From: an uncultured bacterium
Lineage (GTDB): Bacteria; Bacillota; Clostridia; Lachnospirales; Lachnospiraceae
Length of the DNA stretch: 64,000 nt
Direction: 5' to 3'
Assembly: GCA_947381965.1 (NCBI GenBank)
Contig: CANCXX010000023.1
Span: 1-64,000, forward strand
A model generated the notes under the pieces. It made no database searches. It saw only the letters and a program-made list of their open reading frames with translations, and was not told the origin of the DNA. Positions 43,580-53,140 of this stretch are shown here, piece after piece; position 1 is the stretch's first letter, and each line of letters begins with the position of its first letter. The position numbers and the translations under genes were made by a program.

Positions 43580-45370
43580 ATGGCAGGATATTTATTCGCT
43601 CATTTTACTGGTGAGGAAAAAGACGGGGAACAGATTTATTTTTCCATAAGTAAGGATGGGCTGCATTGGAAGGATTTAAATAATGGGAAACCGGCGCTTT
43701 ATTCACGGACAGGCACCTGCGGGGTCAGAGATCCCTTCCTTTTGAGAAATCCGGAAACGGGAATTATTTATCTGATTGCGACAGACTTGCGCATTGAGGC
43801 AGGCAATGGATGGGAAAAAGCGCAGGAGGAAGGAAGCCAGGACTTAATTGTATGGGAGACAAGGGATATGGTCTGCTGGAGCAGGGAGCGGGCCTGCCGG
43901 GTGGGATTGCCGGAAGCCGGATGTGTGTGGGCGCCGGAAGCGGTGTATGACCCGGAAAAGAAAGCGTTTCTTGTATTTTTTGCTTCAAAAGTAAAAAATA
44001 AAGGGGATGAAAATGGAAAACACCGGATATATGCTGTATACACCAGAGACTTTACGGATTTTTCAGAAACTTTTCTTTTTATGGAGAAGGACAGTCATGT
44101 GATAGATACGACAATACTGGAAAGTAAAGGACAGTTTTACCGTATTTCCAAAGACGAAACGGAAAAGAGACTGATTTTAGAACAGGCGGATTCTTTATTG
44201 GGAAGATACAGGCAGATAAAGTCTCCGGTATTTGAAAAATTAATTGGAGTGGAAGGACCGGAAGGGTATTTGCTTCCTGATGGAAAGACTTTTTGCCTGA
44301 TAGCGGACCAGTTTGCGGAAGGAAAGGGATATCTGCCCATGGTGACAGAGGATTTATCCTCTGGTGATTTCAGAATACTTGATCCTGCAGAGTATGATAT
44401 GGGAGAGAATAAGAAACGTCATGGGGGAATTTTAAGGATTACTGACAAGGAATACGAGAGACTTTTGTTTTGGTATGACAGAAAAAATCCGGCAATCAAG
44501 GGACTGTATGCGGACCCTGATTTATATTATGAGGGAGGAAGGTTTTTTCTTTATCCCACAACAGACGGATATCCTTACTGGTCAGGGAATGAGTTTTATA
44601 TGTTTGTCTCTGCGGACGGGAAGAACTTTGAAGGGAAAACACTGATTTTAGATGTGGCTTCCGGGCAGGTCCCCTGGGCAGTGGGCAGCGCATGGGCGCC
44701 ATGTCTGGCAAAAAAAGGAGCGCATTATTATTTTTACTTTTGCGCAAAGGATAAAAGCGGAAGATCCTGTATCGGGGCAGCTGTTTCCGATTCTCCCAAG
44801 GGGCCGTTTAAAGCAATGGACACTCCCATGGTGACTATGGATATGATGAAGAAAAACGGAATACATATGTCTCAGACCATTGATCCGTCCGTGTATCAGG
44901 AGGATGGTAATTATTATCTGCTGTTTGGCAATGGGGAGGCGGCAATTGGAAAATTGTCGGAGGACATGCTCCACATCGAAGAAAATACACTGGTAAATAT
45001 TGAAGGCTTAAAAGATTTCCGGGAGTCGGTTGTGGTATTTAAAAGAGAAGGCAGATATCATTTTACATGGTCCTGTGATGATACGGGCAGTGAAGATTAT
45101 CATGTAAATTACGGAGTGGCGGATTCTCTGTATGGGCCGGTAGCTTTTGTAGGGAGGATTTTAGAAAAGGATGCCCATCAGGGAATTTTGGGAACGGGAC
45201 ACCATAGCATCCTAAAAATGCCGGAGCAGGACAGGTTTATAATTGCATATCACCGGTTTGCAACTCCCCTGCAGGAATACCCGGAGGGAAAAGGATGGCA
45301 CCGGGAAATATGCCTCTCGCCCCTTGGCTTTGATGATAAGGGATTCTTAATGCCCGTGGCGGTAAGATAA
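43580..45370 (+). CDS. Two-module GH43-like glycoside hydrolase
   Basis: 596 residues with no signal peptide, so probably cytosolic. Residues ~1-300 and ~305-596 each have the features of a five-bladed beta-propeller of clan GH-F: catalytic Asp in CGVRDPFLLRNPETG and YADPDLYYEGG, and later Glu candidates near GPEGYLL and FRESVVVFK. GH43 enzymes remove arabinose or xylose from plant polysaccharides. Two propellers in one chain is unusual. The position of the second acid is uncertain in the first module, so one module could be non-catalytic. Confidence 0.78.
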   Translation: MAGYLFAHFTGEEKDGEQIYFSISKDGLHWKDLNNGKPALYSRTGTCGVRDPFLLRNPETGIIYLIATDLRIEAGNGWEKAQEEGSQDLIVWETRDMVCWSRERACRVGLPEAGCVWAPEAVYDPEKKAFLVFFASKVKNKGDENGKHRIYAVYTRDFTDFSETFLFMEKDSHVIDTTILESKGQFYRISKDETEKRLILEQADSLLGRYRQIKSPVFEKLIGVEGPEGYLLPDGKTFCLIADQFAEGKGYLPMVTEDLSSGDFRILDPAEYDMGENKKRHGGILRITDKEYERLLFWYDRKNPAIKGLYADPDLYYEGGRFFLYPTTDGYPYWSGNEFYMFVSADGKNFEGKTLILDVASGQVPWAVGSAWAPCLAKKGAHYYFYFCAKDKSGRSCIGAAVSDSPKGPFKAMDTPMVTMDMMKKNGIHMSQTIDPSVYQEDGNYYLLFGNGEAAIGKLSEDMLHIEENTLVNIEGLKDFRESVVVFKREGRYHFTWSCDDTGSEDYHVNYGVADSLYGPVAFVGRILEKDAHQGILGTGHHSILKMPEQDRFIIAYHRFATPLQEYPEGKGWHREICLSPLGFDDKGFLMPVAVR

Positions 45371-45497
45371 AAAGGAGAATTCCTAATTTAATATTAAAGC
45401 TGGTGTCAAAAAAGGTAATTCAGTTGCCATTAAAGGATAAATATTGTATGATGGATTTACGTAACTTTAAATTTTGATACCCAATGGAGGAATAGTT

Positions 45498-46562
45498 ATG
45501 GGAAGGGATAGGATTGCAAAATTATGTATGGCAGTCTGTCTTTTGCTGGGAATAGCCTTATTTCCGGCATCACAGCTTAAGGTACAGGCGGCAGAGGTAG
45601 TGGCCACAGTGGAAGGAACTGTTTTGTCAGGAACAACGTCGGAATTGCTTCTTTTGTCCACCAATGAAGGACGGATGGAAATTAAACTGGACAGCGGCAC
45701 AGATACCAGTGCCTGTAAGGTACTGCTTCCGGGAAAAAAGATAAGTGTTTCGGTAGCCTATGGTTCTGATGAATACCTTCATGCAGTTACGATTTCCACC
45801 GGATCGAAAACACCGTCGGCCTCCCTTGATTCATCCACAACAGCTACAGTGGTTGGAACCATAAGTGAGAAGACAAAGGGGGATGTTCTGTTTGTTAAAA
45901 CACCTCAGGGAGAGATGGAAATTAAGCTGGATGCCACAACGGATATGAGCGGATGTACCGTGCTTGTGGCGGACAAGACCTATAGTATTGTCTGTGTGCG
46001 CGGGTCGGATGCTTACATGCACGCGGTCAGTATTTCAGACGGGGTAACCGCGGGAGCCTCTGCATATCTGTCGTCGCTGACACCGGCGCCGGCAGCGGCG
46101 GTAACGGCGGCCACTACTTCAATTACAGGAACTGTAAATGACAGGACAAAGGAAAATCTTCTGTATCTTTCTACAGACGGAGGCATGATGGAGATTGTAA
46201 TAGATGCCAACACCGATGCAAGAGGCGGCATGTTTCTTATGCCGGGCAGGAAAATTACAGTTGCTTTTTATCATGGATCAGACGCTTATCTGCATGCAGC
46301 AAGTATTGTAAGCTCTAAGGAGTATGCGCCTGCAGTGACGCTTGATATGGATTCCAAAGCAACAGTAAGCGGCACAGTGGGAAGTAAGTCAACAGAAAAT
46401 CTTCTGTATCTGAATACACCCCAGGGAGAGATGGAGATTAAACTTGATACCTTAAACAGTGTCAGCAACTGTAAAGTGTTTGTCAGCGGCAAAAAGCTGA
46501 ATGTGACCTGTGCCCATGGGTCAGATGCATATATGCACGTTATTGATATTACAGGAACATGA
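45498..46562 (+). CDS. Secreted protein with four tandem ~75-residue repeats
   Basis: 354 residues. A signal peptide (MGRDRIAKL, hydrophobic core, cut after KVQAAE) precedes four repeats starting at about residues 35, 115, 210 and 285. Each reads roughly T-V-x-G-T-V...LLYLSTxxGxMEIKLD...GSDAYxHAVxI. The repeats are beta-rich and look like small OB-fold or DUF5666-like units, separated by Ala/Ser/Thr linkers. No sortase motif or membrane anchor is visible, so it is probably released or non-covalently wall-bound. The start at 45498 follows GGAGG; function unknown. Confidence 0.8.
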   Translation: MGRDRIAKLCMAVCLLLGIALFPASQLKVQAAEVVATVEGTVLSGTTSELLLLSTNEGRMEIKLDSGTDTSACKVLLPGKKISVSVAYGSDEYLHAVTISTGSKTPSASLDSSTTATVVGTISEKTKGDVLFVKTPQGEMEIKLDATTDMSGCTVLVADKTYSIVCVRGSDAYMHAVSISDGVTAGASAYLSSLTPAPAAAVTAATTSITGTVNDRTKENLLYLSTDGGMMEIVIDANTDARGGMFLMPGRKITVAFYHGSDAYLHAASIVSSKEYAPAVTLDMDSKATVSGTVGSKSTENLLYLNTPQGEMEIKLDTLNSVSNCKVFVSGKKLNVTCAHGSDAYMHVIDITGT

Positions 46563-46566
46563 ATAT

Positions 46567-46599
46567 AAAAGCCTGCAGCGTATCGGCTGCAGGCTTTTT
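46567..46599 (+). terminator. Rho-independent terminator of the repeat-protein gene
   Basis: AAAAGCCTGCAG and CTGCAGGCTTTTT around an 8-nt loop, starting a few bases after the stop codon. Confidence 0.93.
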
Positions 46600-46742
46600 G
46601 CTGCTGTGAGCGGCGCCAGACCATGAACAGCAGCTTGATTTCCGTGGGAAGAGGGACATCTTCATTGCAGTTTTGGCCTAAAGCGTGTTATAATTTTTAA
46701 TGGGAAGGTTATTAACGTATAGTATGAGCAGGGGGTAACTAC

Positions 46743-48821
46743 ATGAAGAGAAAAAGTATTTTTAAACAGCTGCTTATTCCGATGATGACTGTCATCTGTG
46801 TGCTGACAGCGGTATTGGTGGTGGTGATACTGATGATTTTTACATCCTCATATGAGAAGGATGTTTATTCAAAAAATCAGGATATTTCCAATCTGCTGTC
46901 AGGTGAAATGGCGGCTTTTATGGACGGGGCGTACAGTCTCAACGAGACTTTGTCGGTAAATCCGGGTATTTTGACAATGGAAACGGATGTCCAGACCCCT
47001 ATTCTGGCAGAGTGTGTAAAAAACAATTCATATCTGGAACAGATTTATATACAAGGAACAGATGGTATGCAGACCGGACGATCGGCAGGAGAACTTGCGG
47101 ACCGGTCTACAAGATGGTGGTTTCTTCAGACATTGTCAGACGAAAAGCCTTTTATATCCAAGTCTTATTATTCCGTTGCAACCGGAATGCCATGTGCATC
47201 TATCTTTTTTCCAATGTATCGGAACGGAAAGCTGGTTGGAGTCTATGCTGCAGACTTGAAGCTTGATTTTCTCCAGGAATTAATTGGTGAATATTCTCAT
47301 GAAGAGGATGGGAGAATTTCTTTTGTTATTGACGGAGAAGGGGCGGTGGTGGCGCATCCGGACCAGCAGCAGATTGAGGAACAGTACAACTATCGGGACT
47401 TGGTGAGAAACGTATCGGTAAAAGGAACAAACGGAGAAGTCCAAAAGGATGGGGATGGAAATATCATTACCCAGCAATATCCGCTTGAGGCTTCGGAGGA
47501 TTTTAAACAGGTTATTAAAGAGGTAATGGCAGGGGACAGTGGCAGCACAAGAATTATTTATGACGGGGAGCCTTATTACGTCAGCTATGCTTCAATTCCA
47601 TTAGAGGGAGAGTCCGATTCCTGGTCATTAATTACTTTACATAAAAGAAGCGCTGCTATGTCAACTGTCAGCAATATGCTTAAGGTTGCGGCAGTAATTG
47701 CAGTTGTTGGTATTTTAACTGCGATTTTGGTAGTCGTTTATCTTGCCCGCAAACTGACAAGGCCCCTTGTTTCAATTACAGGGCTGATACAGGAGGCGGC
47801 AGACGGCGACTTTTCCATCCAGGCGCAGGTAAAGAGCAGGAATGAGGTTGGACTTCTGGCAAAAAGCTTTAATATTATGGCAGGGAAAATTTCCGGTATA
47901 CTTGCCCGGATAATTACATCCATAAAAGAGCTGGTTATCTGTTCCGGCAAGCTGCGGGATATTGAGTCAAATATCGGGACCATCAGCAAAGCGTTGAAGG
48001 AAATATCAGAGGGCACAGTGGCCCAAACCGGGGATGTAAACAAGGTAGTGGATCAGATGGCCCAGATGGAGGATAAGTTCAGGGAACTGAAGGACAAAAG
48101 CGGAAACCTTTTAAGCGAAGCGGAGCATACCATTATATCCAGTGAAGAAGGCGGAAAAAGTGTACAGGAGCTTGAGAGACAGAACCTTCATGTGGAGCAG
48201 AATGTAAAGCTTTCTTATGAGAAGATAAAAACCTTAGAGACACACTCGGCTAACATTGCGGATATTGTAAGTACGATCAACAATATTTCGTCAGAAACAG
48301 AACTGCTATCTTTAAATGCAAGTATTGAAGCAGCCAGGGCCGGAGAGTTTGGGAGAGGATTTGCTGTTGTTGCGGAATCTATAGGCAGGCTGGCAGCCGA
48401 TTCCACATCCGCCACAGAAAATATTGAGAAGATAATTGTAGAATTATGTAAAGATATTGAAGAGGCAGTTTCCAATATTGAAGAGGTAAAAGGGTCAATG
48501 GCAGTGCAGATGGAAGCGGTTCAAAAGGTAAAAGAAATTATTGACATTTTCAGAAAACTGGCAGGACAGACCAGCAGCTCCGTGAATGATATAGATGGTC
48601 TGATTGCGGAAATGTATGAGATAGATCATTCCATTGTGTATGCGGCGCAGCGGATTCTTGATGTTTCGCAAAAGACAGAAGAGTTATCTGTGGAAGTGAC
48701 AGGCTCTCTGGAAGAGGAACTGAAAGACATCCAAAGCGGAGTCAGCAGTCTTACGGAAATTTCAGGCTATATGGAGCAGGAAATGAGGAAATTTAAAGTT
48801 AACAGTCAGATAAATGCCTGA
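46743..48821 (+). CDS. Methyl-accepting chemotaxis protein with dCache-like sensor
   Basis: 692 residues. A membrane segment near 15-37 and another near 310-335 bracket a ~270-residue external domain with dCache_1 features (STRWWFLQTLSDEKPFISKSYY). HAMP follows (about 335-388), then a long cytoplasmic coiled coil with the receptor tip [21 protein letters not shown] at about residues 515-540. Such receptors bind small ligands (amino acids, organic acids) and signal to CheA/CheW. No other chemotaxis genes are in the window. Start has AGGGGG before it. Confidence 0.94.
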   Translation: MKRKSIFKQLLIPMMTVICVLTAVLVVVILMIFTSSYEKDVYSKNQDISNLLSGEMAAFMDGAYSLNETLSVNPGILTMETDVQTPILAECVKNNSYLEQIYIQGTDGMQTGRSAGELADRSTRWWFLQTLSDEKPFISKSYYSVATGMPCASIFFPMYRNGKLVGVYAADLKLDFLQELIGEYSHEEDGRISFVIDGEGAVVAHPDQQQIEEQYNYRDLVRNVSVKGTNGEVQKDGDGNIITQQYPLEASEDFKQVIKEVMAGDSGSTRIIYDGEPYYVSYASIPLEGESDSWSLITLHKRSAAMSTVSNMLKVAAVIAVVGILTAILVVVYLARKLTRPLVSITGLIQEAADGDFSIQAQVKSRNEVGLLAKSFNIMAGKISGILARIITSIKELVICSGKLRDIESNIGTISKALKEISEGTVAQTGDVNKVVDQMAQMEDKFRELKDKSGNLLSEAEHTIISSEEGGKSVQELERQNLHVEQNVKLSYEKIKTLETHSANIADIVSTINNISSETELLSLNASIEAARAGEFGRGFAVVAESIGRLAADSTSATENIEKIIVELCKDIEEAVSNIEEVKGSMAVQMEAVQKVKEIIDIFRKLAGQTSSSVNDIDGLIAEMYEIDHSIVYAAQRILDVSQKTEELSVEVTGSLEEELKDIQSGVSSLTEISGYMEQEMRKFKVNSQINA

Positions 48822-48842
48822 AAGAATTAAAGCGGGGAAAGT

Positions 48843-50204
48843 ATGACATCACGAATTAAAAACATGACAGAAGGCAGTCCGGGAAAGCTGATTTTTACCT
48901 TTGCGCTGCCCTTGATGATGGGAAATGTATTTCAACAGTTATATACTGTGGTGGATACCATGGTGGTTGGAAAGTATCTGGGAGTGGGCGCTTTGGCGGC
49001 GCTGGGGGCAGCAGACTGGATGAACTGGATGATGCTGGGGATTGTACAGGGATTTACCCAAGGCTTTGGGATTCTTATGGCCCAGGAATTTGGGGCGGGG
49101 AAATATGACCGGCTGCGCAGAGTCGTTGGCAATTCTGCCAGTCTTTCTGCTGTTTTTTCTCTGTTTCTTGTAGTGACAGGACAGTTAATGGCACGACCAG
49201 TACTCGTATTATTACAGACACCGGACGCCATACTGCCAGATGCCCTTCTCTATTTACGGATAATGTTTTTGGGGATTCCAATTGTGATGGCTTATAATCT
49301 GCAGGCCTGTATTTTGCGTTCATTAGGAGACGGAAGGACGCCCCTGCAGGCAATGGTTGTTGCTTCGCTTACCAATATTGCGCTGGATCTGCTTTTTGTA
49401 ATGGGATTTAAATGGGGAATTGCGGGGGCGGCTGCGGCTACCTTGATTGCGCAGCTGGTGTCTGGTCTGTTTTGCTTGTATCACATTGGAAAAATAGAAA
49501 TTCTGCATTTGGAAGCAACAGATTTCCAGGTGCAGATGCAGCTATTTTTGCGCCTTTTAGGGCTTGGGTTTCCCATGGCTTTCCAAAACTGTATTATTGC
49601 GGTGGGCGGCATGATTGTGCAGTTTGTGGTCAATGGATTTGGGGTTATCTTTATTGCAGGTTTTACAGCCACAAACAAATTGTATGGCCTTTTGGAGATT
49701 GCGGCCACTTCTTATGGTTATGCCATGATTACTTATGTAGGGCAGAATCTGGGCGCCGGAAAGTGCCGGCGCATTCGGAAAGGGATGCGGGCAGCGGTGG
49801 TGATTGCGGTAGTTACCTCTGTAATGATTGGTGCAATCATGCTTCTTTCCGGAAAAATTATATTAAGAGGATTTATTTCAGGTACGCCGGACCAAGAGAG
49901 ACAGACTTTGCAGATTGCGTTTTTTTATCTGGCTGTTATGAGCTTATTTTTGCCGGTTCTTTACATTCTTCATGTGGTGCGTTCCGCAATTCAGGGAATG
50001 GGCAATACGCTTCTTCCAATGGTATCAGGGATTGTGGAATTTATTATGCGGACAGGAACGGCTTTGCTGCTGCCTCTTGCGATGGGGGAAACAGGTATTT
50101 TCTTTGCGGAAATTGCGGCATGGGCGGGTGCAGATGTGGTGCTGGTAATCAGCTATTTTGCAGTAGCAGGAAAGTATTTGAGAAAAGAGGAGCCTGCCGG
50201 TTAG
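48843..50204 (+). CDS. MATE-family efflux transporter
   Basis: 453 residues with about 12 membrane segments. The opening TEGSPGKLIFTFALPLMMGNVFQQLYTVVDTMVVGKYLGV is the family's N-terminal signature. It is distinct from the MATE gene at 7291-8670 (about the same length, clearly different sequence). It starts 21 bp after the chemoreceptor gene, so both may be on one message. The substrate is unknown. Confidence 0.93.
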   Translation: MTSRIKNMTEGSPGKLIFTFALPLMMGNVFQQLYTVVDTMVVGKYLGVGALAALGAADWMNWMMLGIVQGFTQGFGILMAQEFGAGKYDRLRRVVGNSASLSAVFSLFLVVTGQLMARPVLVLLQTPDAILPDALLYLRIMFLGIPIVMAYNLQACILRSLGDGRTPLQAMVVASLTNIALDLLFVMGFKWGIAGAAAATLIAQLVSGLFCLYHIGKIEILHLEATDFQVQMQLFLRLLGLGFPMAFQNCIIAVGGMIVQFVVNGFGVIFIAGFTATNKLYGLLEIAATSYGYAMITYVGQNLGAGKCRRIRKGMRAAVVIAVVTSVMIGAIMLLSGKIILRGFISGTPDQERQTLQIAFFYLAVMSLFLPVLYILHVVRSAIQGMGNTLLPMVSGIVEFIMRTGTALLLPLAMGETGIFFAEIAAWAGADVVLVISYFAVAGKYLRKEEPAG

Positions 50205-50226
50205 CCGGCAGAATCCTTTGGAGCAG

Positions 50227-50445
50227 TTAAAATAATTTTTTGATGGCATCTATGGCGCCGGCTGCTTTATCTGCTGTAAGCTTTGCCTTTACACCCTGAA
50301 CTACCTGATTGATAACATCTTCAGGCAAATCCACACCGAGTACACTTTCCAAAGCCTTTACAGGGTCTTCCTGAAATTGTTCCTGAAGATCCTTGTCCTT
50401 GGTAATTTTGTCAAATACTTTTACAACTTGCTCTTTTACATCCAT
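50227..50445 (-). CDS. Small protein resembling a Nif11/NHLP-type leader
   Basis: 72 residues, ATG at 50445 with AAAGGAGA 6-12 nt upstream; a longer reading from 50502 has no ribosome site. The helical sequence includes the pattern F-x4-D-P-V-K-A-L-E-x3-G-V-D-L-P-E, which resembles the conserved core of Nif11- and nitrile-hydratase-like leader peptides used by some modified-peptide (RiPP) precursors. It lacks a Cys-rich core and ends AGAIDAIKKLF. No modifying enzyme is nearby, so it could simply be a small cytosolic helical protein with a similar fold. Confidence 0.65.
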   Translation of the reverse strand: MDVKEQVVKVFDKITKDKDLQEQFQEDPVKALESVLGVDLPEDVINQVVQGVKAKLTADKAAGAIDAIKKLF

Positions 50446-50696
50446 TTTGTTCTCTCCTTTTGGTTTAATAAAGCTGTTTTGGATTTTGTGCAGGACAGGC
50501 ACATGTCATGCAGAAAATACAATATGTTCCGGCACTTATTATACGGAAAGCGGAGAAAAAAAGCAAGTCAAGGAAAGGATAAACAAGGAAATCAATTTTA
50601 AAAATTGCTGTGGTGAGGATGGTTGTTGTTTTATAATGGTTATGCTATCATTTATTTAAAGCGGTTCTGTCAGGAAGATCTGTCTGATTTGGCAAA
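50446..50696. other. Intergenic region between the small protein and the repeat-flanked cassette
   Basis: AT-rich; no gene supported. The right end leads directly into the family 2 repeat. Confidence 0.35.
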
Positions 50697-50848
50697 AGCA
50701 TGTTTGAAAAACCATTTCAGCCATCTGCATGTCCTGCTTTGCGCAATATTTGCATCAAATTCAGGATACATAGTCCGCTATGCGTCCTTTATCCGGCGCA
50801 AATCTCTAATGTACATCTAATGGAAAGTATTATTTAAACAGATGCTGG
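50697..50848. repeat. Family 2 repeat, left boundary of the AriA/AriB-like cassette
   Basis: About 152 bp sharing with 53501-53664 a long core: GCGCAATATTTGCATCAAATTCAGG, ACATAG-CCGCTATGCGTCC and CCGGCGCAAAT, in the same order and orientation. Ends (CATGTTTGAAAAACCATTTC, and TTTAAACAGATGCTGG at the right) are diverged inverted repeats. It is one of two direct copies flanking the cassette. Confidence 0.82.
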
Positions 50849-50882
50849 GTTGTGCAGAATTTTTAATGGGAATATATATTAT

Positions 50883-51100
50883 AATAGGTAATTGCGAAAC
50901 TTAAAGTTGTGGAAATATTCTGACAATATATTCCACTCAAATCCTGTTGCACCGTGCATTCCATCAAGCCCAGCAGGACAGAAGACAGTCGGGTAGCGTC
51001 CCTCCTGCCTTCTATGGTCTTGATTCCATGGTGCATAAGGCTTTTCGCAGAATATATTGTCAGAATATTCAGCAAGTTTACGAGTTTCGCAATTACCTAT
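50883..51100 (+). repeat. Family 1 palindromic leader repeat, copy 3 (before ariA-like gene)
   Basis: A full-length 218-bp copy, nearly identical to the thrS copy, ending in GCAATTACCTAT. It lies 29 nt before the start of the ATPase gene, in the conserved orientation. A long open frame enters it and must not be taken as the ATPase N-terminus. Confidence 0.93.
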
Positions 51101-51129
51101 ATATATATTATAATTATATGAGGTGGAAA

Positions 51130-52320
51130 ATGAAAGGAATCAAAGTAAAGAACTTATTTGGACGTTTTAATTATGAAATTTTGTTTTCCGAAGAGGGAAT
51201 GACGATTCTGACCGGGCCAAATGGTTTTGGAAAGTCTACAATTCTGCATATAATCGGAGCATTGGCTAATAGTGATATGGAATATTTTTTTGACCTTGTC
51301 TTTTCTGAAATAGAGGTGATAAGGCAGAACAGGATTGATAACTTTGTGATAAAAAAAGAGGGGGAATTTCTTTTAATCTGCGGTTGTAGATTTAATAAAC
51401 AGGATTTTAATAAATGGAAGAACGGATTCCGGGCAGACTTAATTAGGCAGTCTGGGGATATGCCGTCAGGTGTATCAGTGGAGGAGATTTCAAAAGTAGT
51501 TTACGCATTACAGGAAATCACAGGAGGTGTGTTCTTTATTGAGGAACAACGCTTGGTAAAGAATGAGGCAGCGCGCCGGGTGGGCAGAGACGGAAACAGA
51601 TTGATTGAACGGAAAATTACGCAGACAGTAGAAGAAATCCCGGAAAAAATTCAGACAAAAATCATGAAAGCGACAAGCAAATATTCTAAAATAGCAAATG
51701 AATTGGACAGTACTTTTCCACAGAGATTATTTGCACAAAAGGTTGGCCTGACACAGTATGAATTTAATACAAAATTGTCACTTATGCGGGAAAAAGTCAG
51801 CAAACTGCAAAAGTTTGGTATATCAAATATGGTTAGAATAGATGATATCCAGTTTAAAGAAGAAGATGCAAGGGCGTTAAAGGTTTATTTTGACGATATT
51901 GAAAAGAAGTACCAGCCATATGAAGAATTAATTAGTAGTTTGGAAATGTTTACTGAAATAGTAAATGGGAGATTTCAGTTTAAGAAGATACAAATTTCCA
52001 TAAATAATGGAATTATTATCTGTGATGGAAATAATAATATTCCCTTATTAAAATTGTCTTCCGGTGAAAAGGAGACTTTGGTTTTATTTTATCAACTTAT
52101 TTTTGAAGTTTCCGAGGACAGCCTGATTTTAATTGACGAGCCGGAAATATCTTTACATATTGCCTGGCAAAGAAAATTTGCAGAAGATATACAAATGATT
52201 ATACAACAGAAAAAAATAAAAGTTGTGATTGCAACGCATTCTGTACAAATCGTTAATGGAAATAAAAAAATACAAAGAGATTTGGGAAAACAATATAAAG
52301 ATGGACTCAATAAGGGATAA
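51130..52320 (+). CDS. AAA/ABC-type ATPase, PARIS AriA-like
   Basis: 396 residues with one ABC-type ATPase split by an inserted helical region: Walker A GPNGFGKST (about residues 28-36), signature LSSGEKETLVLFYQL (about 305), Walker B LILIDEPEISLH and H-loop IATHS. This is the AAA15/OLD-like layout. Its partner is a DUF4435 gene overlapping its last 20 bp, the defining pair of PARIS phage defence (AriA plus AriB). In PARIS the ATPase senses phage anti-restriction proteins and holds the effector. The start at 51130 follows GAGGTGG; upstream readings enter the repeat. Confidence 0.85.
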   Translation: MKGIKVKNLFGRFNYEILFSEEGMTILTGPNGFGKSTILHIIGALANSDMEYFFDLVFSEIEVIRQNRIDNFVIKKEGEFLLICGCRFNKQDFNKWKNGFRADLIRQSGDMPSGVSVEEISKVVYALQEITGGVFFIEEQRLVKNEAARRVGRDGNRLIERKITQTVEEIPEKIQTKIMKATSKYSKIANELDSTFPQRLFAQKVGLTQYEFNTKLSLMREKVSKLQKFGISNMVRIDDIQFKEEDARALKVYFDDIEKKYQPYEELISSLEMFTEIVNGRFQFKKIQISINNGIIICDGNNNIPLLKLSSGEKETLVLFYQLIFEVSEDSLILIDEPEISLHIAWQRKFAEDIQMIIQQKKIKVVIATHSVQIVNGNKKIQRDLGKQYKDGLNKG

Positions 52321-53107
52321 TCTTACAAAAGAGGATATAGTTGCATACATTGAAGCAGAACTGAATGCGGATATGGATGGAACGCTTAGTATTGTGCTTG
52401 TGGAAGGCTCCAGAGATATTATGCTGGGGAAAAAACTTTTTGACAAAAATGTTGTTTTTTATGAGTCATTTTCCGGTAAAGAAGGATTAAATGAATTATT
52501 GGAAGAGACATCTATTATGGACAGCAGGGTAATTGCGGTGAGGGATAAAGACTATGTAAGAATGGACTCCCTTTCGGATAGAATGTTTGTATATGATGAA
52601 TCATGTATGGAAATGATGTTATTAAGAAATGAGGATATTCTGCAGGGATTTTGCAGTGTATATTGTCGGGAAGATAATTCTTGTACGGATATCCTATATC
52701 ATGCTATGAGGGTGCTTTCACCCTATAGCATAGCACGGAAAAAGAATGAAGAGCAGGGCCTGGGTATAAAATTTAGTAAAGGCTTTGGGGATTTGGTGGG
52801 CGGAGGAGCCGTGGCTTTAATAGACGAATTGTTCCGCAGACAGGGAATATCAGATGAGCTAAGGGATTTATGCAAAAGAGAAGCGGATTTGCTGGAGGTG
52901 GATGATTTGTACCAGATTACGAATGGTCATGATATATGCAGATACTTGGGATGTATTGCTGGTGAAGGAAAAGGAAGGCTGTTAGGTGAAGAAGGGGTCC
53001 GGAATATTTTAATTTGTTCTTACCGTAAAGAAGATTTTAAAAAGACAGCATTGTATAGAGCTTTGAAGGAATATCAGTTACGGTTTGGCTTACAATATGT
53101 CTGCTGA
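52301..53107 (+). CDS. DUF4435 protein, PARIS AriB-like TOPRIM effector
   Basis: 268 residues. SIVLVEGSRDIMLG has the catalytic Glu of a TOPRIM-like site, and VIAVRDKDYVRM the following acidic Asp-x-Asp pair, as in DUF4435/AriB. In known PARIS systems AriB is a nuclease released by AriA that cleaves host tRNA and blocks the phage. The ATG at 52301 lies within the end of the ATPase gene (20-bp overlap), so the proteins are translationally coupled; the reading from 52229 is longer but lacks a ribosome site. Assignment rests on the gene pair and motifs and needs profile confirmation. Confidence 0.8.
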   Translation: MDSIRDNLTKEDIVAYIEAELNADMDGTLSIVLVEGSRDIMLGKKLFDKNVVFYESFSGKEGLNELLEETSIMDSRVIAVRDKDYVRMDSLSDRMFVYDESCMEMMLLRNEDILQGFCSVYCREDNSCTDILYHAMRVLSPYSIARKKNEEQGLGIKFSKGFGDLVGGGAVALIDELFRRQGISDELRDLCKREADLLEVDDLYQITNGHDICRYLGCIAGEGKGRLLGEEGVRNILICSYRKEDFKKTALYRALKEYQLRFGLQYVC

Positions 53108-53140
53108 CCAGGTTGGAAGTTATATGCGGAAGGTGTGAAT

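Noticed and set aside
49412-50230. 272-residue open frame inside the MATE gene
   Set aside because: It is a shadow in another frame of a gene with clear family identity, Cys/Trp/Gly-rich and without a ribosome site.
50947-51129. N-terminal extension of the AriA-like ATPase
   Set aside because: The added 61 residues are translated from repeat family 1; the ATG at 51130 has a strong ribosome site and begins the ATPase fold.
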